Source of the DNA: Lachnoclostridium sp. UBA7215 | Lineage (GTDB): Bacteria > Bacillota > Clostridia > Lachnospirales > Lachnospiraceae | Reading direction: 5' to 3' | Assembly: GCA_002490465.1 (NCBI GenBank) | Contig: DKUB01000058.1 | Span: 41,614-105,613 of the forward strand | DNA length: 64,000 nucleotides | Shown here: in pieces, positions 35,639-43,030 of the stretch | How the letters are laid out: every line of letters starts with the position of its first letter | How positions within the stretch are numbered: position 1 is the stretch's first letter | Notes under the pieces: model-generated | Told to the model about the DNA's origin: nothing | What the model saw: only the letters and a program-made list of their open reading frames with translations | The model's database searches: none | Translations under genes and position numbers: made by a program

Positions 35639-36846
35639 ACGGACGCAGACAGGTTGTTATTACAAAAATATGGGGAAAGAAAACGCTTTTATATATAAAA
35701 AACGATAAAATATATGATGTAATTGCCGAACCGGAAGATGCTGACACCCCTGTTCCTGGCAATATTTATGTCGGCAAAATTAAAAACATTGTGGCAAACA
35801 TTAATGCTGCCTTTATTGAAGTCAGAGCGGGAGTTCTCTGCTATCTGCCGTTCTCTGAAAACGGTAAAGAACAGAGAATGCGGCCCGGGGATGAAATTAT
35901 TGTACAAATAAAAAAAGCGGCAGTAAAAACAAAGCAGGCGGTGGCAACCAGATTTCCTGAGATTGCAGGAAATTATTGTATCGTAAGTATGGCAACTGAC
36001 GGATTCGGCATTTCAAAAAAAATAACGGACTCCCGTGTGCTGGAGCGGTTATCAGAAATAAAGAAAATGTTTGAGGCAGCTCCTTATGGGATTGTTCTGA
36101 GAACAGCGGCACAATACGCAGAGCCGGAGATAGTAGAAAAAGAATGCGAAAAACTGCTTGCAGAATTACAGGAAATAATGGAGCATGGAAAATATCTTTC
36201 CCGTTTTTCACTGCTCCGCGAGGAAACACCCTTTTATATTCAATATTTGTATGGCTGCCAGGAAGAGGACTTAGATCGCATTATTACAGATGATACATCT
36301 GTTTATCATACATTACAGCACGAATATAACGGTCAGAAAGAAAAACTGTGTCTGTATGAGGATGATACATTTTCCCTGGATAAACTTTTAGGCATCACGT
36401 CCAAACTAAAAAAGGCCCTGGAAAAACGTGTCTGGTTAAAAAGCGGCGGAAATCTTGTGATTGAGCCAACAGAAGCTCTCACTGTCATTGATGTCAACAC
36501 GGGAAAGGCCATTGAGGGGAAACGGCAAATGGAAACAACGTTTTTCCGGATAAACTGTGAGGCGGCAAAAGAAGTGGCGCGGCAAATCCGTATGCGTGGA
36601 ATTTCCGGTATAATACTGGTTGATTTTATTGATTTAAAAGATAAAAAAAAGCAGGGGGAATTTCTTGGCATTCTCCGCAGTGAACTGCAGAAAGACAGAA
36701 TAAAAACCGTTTTTGTTGATATAACAAAACTTGGCCTTGTAGAAATCACGAGAATGAAAAAATATCCGCCCCTGAGGGAAAGCTTTCCCAGGGGAAGTTT
36801 CCCAGGGGAAATTTCCCCCACGGAAATATTTGGAGAAAATACTTGA
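35635..36846 (+). CDS. rng: RNase E/G family protein lacking the zinc-link
   Basis: A 403-residue member of the RNase E/G family. The S1 domain occupies about residues 30-120 (VGKIKNIVANINAAFIEV). The DNase I-like subdomain keeps the two catalytic aspartates, in VIDVNTGKAIEG near 284 and ILVDFIDLKDKKKQGEF near 327. After VEITRMKKYPPLRES the protein ends in a Pro/Gly/Ser-rich tail; the CPxCxG zinc-link that joins subunits in E. coli enzymes is absent. That tail is encoded by three near-palindromes. The stop codon lies inside the -35 box of the L21 promoter. Confidence 0.9.
   Translation: MNGRRQVVITKIWGKKTLLYIKNDKIYDVIAEPEDADTPVPGNIYVGKIKNIVANINAAFIEVRAGVLCYLPFSENGKEQRMRPGDEIIVQIKKAAVKTKQAVATRFPEIAGNYCIVSMATDGFGISKKITDSRVLERLSEIKKMFEAAPYGIVLRTAAQYAEPEIVEKECEKLLAELQEIMEHGKYLSRFSLLREETPFYIQYLYGCQEEDLDRIITDDTSVYHTLQHEYNGQKEKLCLYEDDTFSLDKLLGITSKLKKALEKRVWLKSGGNLVIEPTEALTVIDVNTGKAIEGKRQMETTFFRINCEAAKEVARQIRMRGISGIILVDFIDLKDKKKQGEFLGILRSELQKDRIKTVFVDITKLGLVEITRMKKYPPLRESFPRGSFPGEISPTEIFGENT
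36776..36818 (+). repeat. Three tandem near-palindromes at the end of rng
   Basis: GGGAAAGCTTTCCC, GGGGAAGTTTCCC and GGGGAAATTTCCCC follow each other at about 15-base spacing inside the last rng codons, 25 bases upstream of the L21 promoter. The first and third are perfect palindromes. They could be a protein-binding array or fold into RNA hairpins. Confidence 0.8.
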
Positions 36847-36872
36847 CACTGCATAATTTATAGTGCTATAAT
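36843..36872 (+). promoter_or_regulatory. Promoter of the rplU-prp-rpmA operon
   Basis: TTGACA, an 18-base spacer and TATAAT, overlapping the rng stop codon. It gives a leader of about 80 bases. Confidence 0.85.
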
Positions 36873-36879
36873 GTACTAG

Positions 36880-36957
36880 TGTGCCGCACAACGAGGTTAT
36901 AGTTCTGCTTTCTTTGCAGACGCCGTAGTTGGCGAGTAAAAGTATAGGAGGTGCTAT
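36880..36957 (+). ncRNA. Ribosomal protein L21 leader
   Basis: The leader between the promoter and rplU contains GTGCCGCACAACGAGG and GACGCCGTAGTTGGCG, with complementary segments that fold into small helices, followed by AGGAGG. Position and sequence style agree with the L21 leader known in Firmicutes, in which the protein is thought to bind its own mRNA. The identification rests on context, not on a covariance search. Confidence 0.6.
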
Positions 36958-37266
36958 ATGTACGCAATTATAGCAACCGGTGGTAAACAGTATAAGGTTT
37001 CAGAAGGCGATGTAATTAAAGTTGAAAAGCTTGGTTTAGAAGCTGGTTCTGAAGTAACTTTTGATCAGGTGCTCCTTGTTGGGGACAAAGAAGTCAAGGT
37101 TGGTACGCCGACCGTTGACGGCGCTTCTGTCAAAGCAACTGTTGTTGCAGAGGGAAAAGAGAAAAAAGTTATTGTTTACAGGTATAAGAGAAAAACCGGA
37201 TACCACAAAAAGAATGGTCACAGACAGCCATTTACACAAGTTAAAATTGAAAAAATCAACGCGTAA
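36958..37266 (+). CDS. rplU: 50S ribosomal protein L21
   Basis: A 102-residue protein with the L21 signatures [14 protein letters not shown] at the start and [21 protein letters not shown] near the end. L21 binds 23S rRNA with L20. It starts the conserved rplU-prp-rpmA operon, with AGGAGG seven bases upstream of ATG. Confidence 0.98.
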   Translation: MYAIIATGGKQYKVSEGDVIKVEKLGLEAGSEVTFDQVLLVGDKEVKVGTPTVDGASVKATVVAEGKEKKVIVYRYKRKTGYHKKNGHRQPFTQVKIEKINA

Positions 37267-37272
37267 CTTTTT

Positions 37273-37593
37273 ATGATTCAGGCAATAGTAAAAAAGAAAA
37301 ATGAGCAGATCATTGGATTTCACATAGAGGGACATTCCGGCTATGAGGACAGAGGTAAGGATATTGTCTGTGCGGCAGTTTCCGCATTGACCATCAACTG
37401 CATAAATTCCATTGATGCATTTACGGAAGATAAATGCCTTGTGGAAAATGATGAAGAGCGGGGGATGATTGACTTACTTGTCCATAATGATATTTCCGAA
37501 CCGGCCGAACTGCTGTTAAAGTCTCTTGTGCTTGGACTTGAAGAGATATCAAAGTCTTATGGAAACCAATATCTTTCAGTTATCAATTGTTAG
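37273..37593 (+). CDS. prp: Ribosomal-processing cysteine protease Prp
   Basis: A 106-residue cysteine protease that removes the N-terminal extension of ribosomal protein L27 in Firmicutes. The catalytic pair is visible as His21 in EGHSGY and Cys33 in DIVCAAVS. It lies between rplU and rpmA as usual. Its partner L27 in this window has the matching cleavage site. Confidence 0.96.
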   Translation: MIQAIVKKKNEQIIGFHIEGHSGYEDRGKDIVCAAVSALTINCINSIDAFTEDKCLVENDEERGMIDLLVHNDISEPAELLLKSLVLGLEEISKSYGNQYLSVINC

Positions 37594-37604
37594 GAGGAAG
37601 AACC

Positions 37605-37892
37605 ATGATAAATATGAACCTTCAGTTATTTGCACATAAAAAAGGAATGGGTTCCAGTAAAAACGGCAGGGACTCCGAATCCAAAAGATTGGGTGCCAAA
37701 AGAGCTGATGGACAGTTTGTTCTGGCTGGAAATATCCTTTACAAACAGCGCGGAACCAAGATTCACCCAGGTGTAAACGTTGGTAAAGGTGGAGATGATA
37801 CATTGTACGCACTTGTAGATGGTGTACTTCGTTTTGAAAGAAAGGGAAGAGATAAGAAACAGGCTTCCGTATATCCAGTAGAAAGCAAGTAA
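37605..37892 (+). CDS. rpmA: 50S ribosomal protein L27 with Prp-cleaved leader
   Basis: A 95-residue protein. The first nine residues MINMNLQLF form the extension found in Firmicutes; Prp is expected to cut after Phe9, leaving the mature [16 protein letters not shown] end that reaches the peptidyl transferase centre. The ATG follows AGGAGG. The mature part has the normal L27 length. Confidence 0.98.
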   Translation: MINMNLQLFAHKKGMGSSKNGRDSESKRLGAKRADGQFVLAGNILYKQRGTKIHPGVNVGKGGDDTLYALVDGVLRFERKGRDKKQASVYPVESK

Positions 37893-37923
37893 CTAACATT
37901 TTATTTTAAATCACTTCTTTATC

Positions 37924-37949
37924 AGGGGCTGCCGTTAAAAGCAGCCCTT
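37924..37949 (+). terminator. Hairpin after rpmA
   Basis: GGGCTGC and GCAGCCC form a seven-bp GC stem with an eight-base loop. The following TTGATT is a poor U-tract, so termination may be partial. Confidence 0.5.
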
Positions 37950-38026
37950 GATTAACATCTGGACAGTTCGCGGGGCGTGCTGTCCGTTATCAATATAGGG
38001 ATGCTAAAACACAGAAAGGATAACAT

Positions 38027-39319
38027 ATGTTTGCAGATAGGGCAGTAATCCGGATTCGATCCGGCAAAGGCGGTGACGGGCATGTCAGTTTCCGCAGAGA
38101 AAAATATGTTGCCAATGGCGGCCCTGACGGTGGTGACGGCGGCCGTGGTGGCGATTTGATTTTTGAGGTCGATACCGGACTGAATACATTAAATGAATTT
38201 CGCTATAACCGGAAATATTTTGCGGGTGATGGTGAGCCGGGCAGCAAAAAAAGATGCCATGGTGCAGACGGTGCGGATATGGTTGTAAAAGTACCGCCGG
38301 GAACAATTATACGGGAACTGCATTCCGGACAGGTTATCACGGATATGTCCTACGAAAACAAACGTGAAGTGCTCTTAAAGGGAGGAAATGGCGGCAAGGG
38401 CAATCAGCACTATGCCACTCCGGCCATGCAGGTGCCGAAGTACGCCCAGCCGGGGAAACCGGGTATTGAGCTGGAAGTGCAGTTAGAGCTTAAAGTAATT
38501 GCTGATGTAGGACTTGTGGGATTTCCCAATGTAGGAAAATCAACACTTCTGTCCCGTGTCACCAATGCACAGCCCAAAATTGCAAACTACCATTTTACTA
38601 CATTAAATCCAAACCTTGGAGTTGTGGATTTAGAGGGGGCAGATGGATTTGTCATTGCAGATATACCAGGACTGATTGAAGGTGCTTCCGAGGGCATCGG
38701 ACTGGGCCACGAATTTTTACGCCATATTGAGAGAACGCGGGTACTGATTCATATGGTTGATGCAGCTTCTACAGAGGGAAGAGACCCGATAGAGGATATA
38801 TATGCTATCAACAAAGAACTGGAAGCGTACAAGGAAGATATCGCAAAACGCCCTCAGATTATTGCAGCGAACAAAATAGACTGTTTTTATGGTGATGAAA
38901 AGGAATCCGTTATTTCTCACTTAAAAGAAACTTTTGAGCCGCAGGGAATTCCGGTATTTCCGATATCTGCTGTAACAGGAGAGGGGGTTCGTGAACTTTT
39001 GTTCCATGCAAAACATATACTGGATGAACATCCGGAAGAGAAAAAAATATTTGAGAAAGAATATGAAATTGTGGAACCTGATTTTGCCAATGAGCCATTT
39101 ACGGTAGAAAAAAGTGAGGAAGAAGAGGGAGTTTTTGTTGTGGAAGGTCCTCGGATTGAGCGTATGCTTGGATATACAAACCTGGATTCAGAAAAGGGAT
39201 TTGAATTCTTCCAGAAATTTTTAAAAACAAACGGAATTTTGGAGCAGTTGGAAGAACTTGGCATTGAAGAGGGTGATACCGTAAAAATGTATGGGCTGCA
39301 ATTTGATTATTATAAATAA
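38027..39319 (+). CDS. obg: GTPase Obg (CgtA)
   Basis: A 430-residue GTPase for 50S assembly and, in spore formers, stress and sporulation signalling. The N-terminal Gly-rich Obg fold (residues 1-158, with GGDGGRGGD and GGNGGKGNQHYAT) is followed by the G domain (GFPNVGKSTLLS, DIPGLIEGASEGIGLG, NKID) and the C-terminal OCT domain (about 345-430). The ATG follows GAAAGGA. Confidence 0.97.
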   Translation: MFADRAVIRIRSGKGGDGHVSFRREKYVANGGPDGGDGGRGGDLIFEVDTGLNTLNEFRYNRKYFAGDGEPGSKKRCHGADGADMVVKVPPGTIIRELHSGQVITDMSYENKREVLLKGGNGGKGNQHYATPAMQVPKYAQPGKPGIELEVQLELKVIADVGLVGFPNVGKSTLLSRVTNAQPKIANYHFTTLNPNLGVVDLEGADGFVIADIPGLIEGASEGIGLGHEFLRHIERTRVLIHMVDAASTEGRDPIEDIYAINKELEAYKEDIAKRPQIIAANKIDCFYGDEKESVISHLKETFEPQGIPVFPISAVTGEGVRELLFHAKHILDEHPEEKKIFEKEYEIVEPDFANEPFTVEKSEEEEGVFVVEGPRIERMLGYTNLDSEKGFEFFQKFLKTNGILEQLEELGIEEGDTVKMYGLQFDYYK

Positions 39320-39340
39320 TGATAGTGGAGGAATATAATA

Positions 39341-39658
39341 ATGAACAGTAAACAGCGAGCTTATTTAAAGAGTCTTGCCATGAAAACAGAACCATGTCTG
39401 CATATAGGAAAAGCTGTTATAACTCCGGATGTTACCCAGTCAGTTGACGAAGCATTAGAAGCGAGGGAGCTGATAAAAATTGCTGTTTTGAAAAACTGTA
39501 TGGCAGATATCAAAGAGATTGCCGTTATCCTGGCAGAGCGTACCCACTCTGAAGTGGTACAGACCATTGGAAGAAAAATTGTTTTGTATCGCGAATCCGT
39601 TACAAAAAAGAAAATTGAACTGCCAAAGGCAACAAAGCTGCCAAAGGCAACTATGTAA
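39341..39658 (+). CDS. yhbY: YhbY family RNA-binding protein
   Basis: A 105-residue CRM-domain protein associated with 50S ribosome assembly. The domain starts NSKQRAYLKSLAMKTEP and contains the loop LHIGKAVITP, with the usual GxG replaced in part. The last residues repeat KLPKAT in tandem, encoded by a short duplication. It sits between obg and nadD as in many Firmicutes. Confidence 0.94.
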   Translation: MNSKQRAYLKSLAMKTEPCLHIGKAVITPDVTQSVDEALEARELIKIAVLKNCMADIKEIAVILAERTHSEVVQTIGRKIVLYRESVTKKKIELPKATKLPKATM

Positions 39659-39674
39659 ATACAGGAGGGCTTGC

Positions 39675-40907
39675 GTGAAAAAAGTCGGCATACTTGGTGG
39701 AACATTTAATCCAATACATCATGCTCATCTTGCAATGGCACAGGCTGCCATGGAACAATATCAACTGGACAAAGTATTATTTATGCCATCCAAAAATCCA
39801 CCCCATAAAGAAAAATCAGAAATTGCATCCGATGAGCACAGAACACGCATGATTCAATTTGCGATAGAAGGAATACCTGGATTTTCTTTCTCTGACTTTG
39901 AACTCAGGAGGAATGGAATAACGTATACCAGTGATACCCTGTCACTTTTGAAAGAAAAACACCCAGACTGGCATATTTATTTTATAATAGGCGGTGATTC
40001 CCTGCTTACTTTTGAGCAGTGGCATAAACCGGAAAAAATATTACAATACTGCACTGTACTGGCTGCTCCCAGAAAGAAAATAAAATATTCTGAGACAAAA
40101 AAGCTTTGTAAAAAAATCAGCCGGAAACTGTCTGGAAATGTTTTACCGTTTCAGATGAGACAGCAGAGGATTTCCTCAATGCAAATCAGAAAAAAAATAA
40201 AAATGGGAGAGGAACTTACAGGACTTTGTCCAGAACGTGTATCCTGTTATATAAAACTTCACGGTCTTTACGGCATACAACCATTTTCGTTTCCGCCTGA
40301 CTGTATAAAAAAACAGGATATTAATAAATGTCTTTCTTCTACGTTAAAACCGGGCCGTTATTTTCATACACTTGGTGTGGCGGATACCGCCGTCCTGCTT
40401 GCCAGCTGTCATGGTTATTCATCTGAAGCGGAACTCAGACGGGCAGAAACTGCCGGGCTTTTACACGATTGTGCTAAATATTTTACGGAACAGGAACAAA
40501 TTTCTATTTGCGAAAAAGAAGGAATTGACATTTCCCCTGTCGAGAAAAAAAATCCGGCCCTGTTACATGGTAAGCTGGGTGCTTTTTTTGCCAAAAACAG
40601 GTATGGAATACAGGATAGCGAAATTCTTTCCGCCATACGATACCACACGACGGGACGGCCGGATATGAGTGTCCTGGAAAAAATCATTTATGTGGCTGAC
40701 TATATGGAACCGAACCGGCATATAGACTGTACTCCTTATTCATTACATGAGGTGCGTAAGACCTGTTTTCAGGATTTGGACAGGGGGGTTTTTATGATTA
40801 TGGAGAATACGCTTCATTATTTGTCCCAGCAAAATAATGTAATAGATGAAATGACAGCGGAGGCTTATGAATATTATGCTAAACAACAAACCGAAAAGGG
40901 GGAATAA
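39675..40907 (+). CDS. nadD: NadD-YqeK fusion: nicotinate-nucleotide adenylyltransferase and HD nucleotidase
   Basis: One 410-residue polypeptide. Residues 1-205 are NadD, which adenylates nicotinate mononucleotide in NAD synthesis: GGTFNPIHHAHL at the start, IIGGDS and RISSMQIRKKI as family motifs. Residues about 215-410 are YqeK, an HD-domain symmetrical Ap4A hydrolase: HTLGVADTAVLLA, LLHDCAKYF, the His-Thr-Thr-Gly segment and YVADYMEPNR. Bacillus has two genes. No stop or start signal separates the parts here. The GTG start is five bases behind AGGAGGG. Confidence 0.95.
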   Translation: MKKVGILGGTFNPIHHAHLAMAQAAMEQYQLDKVLFMPSKNPPHKEKSEIASDEHRTRMIQFAIEGIPGFSFSDFELRRNGITYTSDTLSLLKEKHPDWHIYFIIGGDSLLTFEQWHKPEKILQYCTVLAAPRKKIKYSETKKLCKKISRKLSGNVLPFQMRQQRISSMQIRKKIKMGEELTGLCPERVSCYIKLHGLYGIQPFSFPPDCIKKQDINKCLSSTLKPGRYFHTLGVADTAVLLASCHGYSSEAELRRAETAGLLHDCAKYFTEQEQISICEKEGIDISPVEKKNPALLHGKLGAFFAKNRYGIQDSEILSAIRYHTTGRPDMSVLEKIIYVADYMEPNRHIDCTPYSLHEVRKTCFQDLDRGVFMIMENTLHYLSQQNNVIDEMTAEAYEYYAKQQTEKGE

Positions 40908-40912
40908 TTTAT

Positions 40913-41287
40913 ATGGGGAACAAACTTTCTGAAAAAAACAATTCAAAAGAGATAGTCCGCATTGCCTATGACGCATTAGATGAAAAACTGGGAGAGGATA
41001 TTGAGATTTTAAAAATCGACGAGATATCTGTGATTGCTGACTATCTTGTAATAGCTGATGGAAAAAACCAAAACCAGTTAAATGCCATGACAGATCTTGT
41101 AGAGGAAAAACTGGCAAAAGCAGGCTACCACAGCAAACGTATAGAGGGTAACAAAAATTCCACATGGATTCTCATGGATTATGGAGATGTAATTATTCAT
41201 GTATTTTCAAAGGATGACCGATTGTTTTATGATCTGGAAAGAATCTGGCGTGACGGAAAAAAAGTGTCCCGCACTGATTTATCCTAA
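40913..41287 (+). CDS. rsfS: Ribosomal silencing factor RsfS
   Basis: A 124-residue protein that binds L14 and blocks subunit joining during nutrient shortage. Family motifs include DYLVIADGKNQNQLNAM and the C-terminal WILMDYGDVIIHVFS followed by YDLERIW. It begins five bases after the nadD-yqeK stop, with GGGGGA upstream. Confidence 0.96.
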   Translation: MGNKLSEKNNSKEIVRIAYDALDEKLGEDIEILKIDEISVIADYLVIADGKNQNQLNAMTDLVEEKLAKAGYHSKRIEGNKNSTWILMDYGDVIIHVFSKDDRLFYDLERIWRDGKKVSRTDLS

Positions 41288-41312
41288 TAACACAGCATAA
41301 CTCTCACAATGC

Positions 41313-41337
41313 GAAGAATCAGCTTTGCTGATTCTTC
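41313..41337. other. Perfect hairpin between convergent rsfS and lexA
   Basis: A perfect 11-bp stem GAAGAATCAGC with its complement and a TTT loop. No T-run follows on either strand, so it is a terminator-like hairpin without the U-tract. Confidence 0.6.
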
Positions 41338-41386
41338 AGAGAGCTGTATTTTAATCAGATTGGTACACGTTTTTAACTGCGCCTTT

Positions 41387-42001
41387 TTACAAACGGCGGA
41401 ATAGTCCTACAACTTTGCCGAGAACGACAACTTCATCCACAATAATTGGATCCATCGAATCATTTTCCGGCTGAAGACGGAAATGACCATTTTCTTTATA
41501 GTATGTTTTTACTGTGGCAGAGTCCTCCACCAGTGCAACAATAATATCTCCATTGTTAGCAGAGGTGGTCTGCTGCACAATAATTTTATCTCCGTCATAT
41601 ATTCCAACATTTATCATACTTTCACCGCGGACATTCAGCATAAAAAGCTCTCCAGAGGGCAATTCCTCTGATGCGATGGAAAAATAACTGCTGACATTCT
41701 GTTCAGCCAGGATAGGCTGTCCGGCCGCTACTTGTCCAATAAACGGTATATTGCGTATTTCCCTGCGGGCGAGGTTAAACTCATCACTTACAATTTCAAT
41801 CGCTCTTGGCTTAGTCGGATCACGCCTTATATAACCGTTTTTCTCTAATGTCTCCAGGTGAGAATGCACCGAAGAGGTAGATTTGAGCCCAACAGCGGAA
41901 CATATCTCCCGTACCGTCGGCGGATATCCTTTTTCTAAAATTTCCTGCTTCATATATTCTAATATTTCGGATTGTTTTTTTGATATTCTGCCATTTCCCA
42001 T
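41387..42001 (-). CDS. lexA: LexA repressor
   Basis: A 204-residue SOS repressor. The N-terminal winged helix includes REICSAVGLKSTSSVHSHLE. The self-cleavage site is Ala93-Gly94 in GQVAAGQPIL, and the catalytic dyad is Ser128 (GESMINVG) and Lys165 (ATVKTYY). Family architecture and length are normal. Its own promoter contains operator-like palindromes, so it should be autoregulated and induced by DNA damage. Confidence 0.96.
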   Translation of the reverse strand: MGNGRISKKQSEILEYMKQEILEKGYPPTVREICSAVGLKSTSSVHSHLETLEKNGYIRRDPTKPRAIEIVSDEFNLARREIRNIPFIGQVAAGQPILAEQNVSSYFSIASEELPSGELFMLNVRGESMINVGIYDGDKIIVQQTTSANNGDIIVALVEDSATVKTYYKENGHFRLQPENDSMDPIIVDEVVVLGKVVGLFRRL

Positions 42002-42039
42002 AGACAGGTACCTCCCTTAACTGTGAAAAAAGATTTTTC

Positions 42040-42053
42040 CAAACAAAAGTTTG
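42040..42053 (-). promoter_or_regulatory. Possible second LexA box
   Basis: The palindrome CAAACAAAAGTTTG lies between the lexA -10 and its start codon. It keeps the spacing of the operator but has weaker half-sites. Confidence 0.45.
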
Positions 42054-42062
42054 TTTTTATAT

Positions 42063-42091
42063 AATATAGCATATCTTTTTTTATCTGTCAA
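42063..42091 (-). promoter_or_regulatory. Promoter of lexA
   Basis: On the minus strand, TTGACA, a 17-base spacer and TATATT. The -35 box overlaps the LexA box at 42089. Confidence 0.75.
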
Positions 42092-42102
42092 ACGAATGTT
42101 CG
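42089..42102 (-). promoter_or_regulatory. LexA box (SOS operator)
   Basis: Read on the minus strand, CGAACATTCGTTTG matches the Gram-positive SOS consensus CGAAC-N4-GTTCG in 12 of 14 positions including spacing. It sits on the lexA -35. Confidence 0.75.
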
Positions 42103-42132
42103 CACAAATTTTCACAATAAAAAACATTTTCA

Positions 42133-42161
42133 TAGACAAATTCCCGTGAAATGGTTATAAT
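42133..42161 (+). promoter_or_regulatory. Promoter of the SH3 membrane protein gene
   Basis: TAGACA, a 17-base spacer and TATAAT, about 70 bases upstream of the start codon, divergent from lexA. Confidence 0.75.
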
Positions 42162-42231
42162 AAACAAAGACTATGTAATTTTACGCAGTTGGGTGGGTCC
42201 ACTGTAGTTAGTAGAAGGAGAGTACAAAGGA

Positions 42232-43023
42232 ATGAGTAATCAAAATAATAATACAGAAAAAAACGGCTTTTTCCAGAAAATGAGAACAGCAGAGCATAAA
42301 GGTTTTGAAATATCCATGTTTGTAATAAGCCTTGTCCTTGCATTTGCTATGGTAGTAAGTGTTGTGTGGATCGGTATTTATTTCCACAACTCCAGTTCTG
42401 CAAAAGTTACTGATGAGGAAGCAAATGCCGGTTCTGTAACAGAAAGTGCCGTTGTCGCCGATAAAGATGAACCAATGAGTACACCAAAAGGAAATGCCGT
42501 AGTAAATGATACGGATTATTATGATAATGACATTGATCCGGATTTGAAAGATGCAAAGTTCGGATTTACAACAGCAGTAGTAAATTTGAGAAGTTCTGCT
42601 TCCCTGACTGCTTCGGTTGTTACAAAAGTGCCAATGGGGGCAAGGGTGAAATTACTCGGAATGAAAGATGAGGGCTGGATGGAAGTTTCCTATAAGGGAC
42701 AGACAGGATTTATCCATGCAAGATATCTGTCTGCAACCAAAATTGAACCTCTTGCTACCATAAAGCCGTCAACTGCACCGCAGAGAACAGCAGAACCGAC
42801 AGCAACCCCGAAAATAAAACCGACAAAGAAGCCAAAGAAGACGAAACGTCCTAAAGTAACAAAGGAACCGATACCGGATGAGACCGAAGAACCAGAGGAG
42901 ACACCGGAACCCACACCAGAACCTACACCGGCACCAACGGCAGAACCAACGGAGCGCCCAACAAAAGAACCTGTTATTACGCCGGAACCCACAAAAAAAT
43001 CGGATGTAGCCAGTGAGGAATGA
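42232..43023 (+). CDS. Membrane-anchored SH3 domain protein
   Basis: A 263-residue protein. A short cytoplasmic stretch is followed by one membrane helix (about residues 28-50), an acidic linker, a bacterial SH3 domain (about 112-168, with VVNLRSSASLTASVVTKVP and GQTGFIHARYL) and a Pro/Thr/Glu-rich tail in which EPTP repeats. SH3b domains bind peptidoglycan peptides, so a wall-facing role is likely. The ATG lies 11 bases after AAGGAG. The gene ends eight bases before mutS and may be cotranscribed with it. Confidence 0.9.
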   Translation: MSNQNNNTEKNGFFQKMRTAEHKGFEISMFVISLVLAFAMVVSVVWIGIYFHNSSSAKVTDEEANAGSVTESAVVADKDEPMSTPKGNAVVNDTDYYDNDIDPDLKDAKFGFTTAVVNLRSSASLTASVVTKVPMGARVKLLGMKDEGWMEVSYKGQTGFIHARYLSATKIEPLATIKPSTAPQRTAEPTATPKIKPTKKPKKTKRPKVTKEPIPDETEEPEETPEPTPEPTPAPTAEPTERPTKEPVITPEPTKKSDVASEE

Positions 43024-43030
43024 AGAGATA

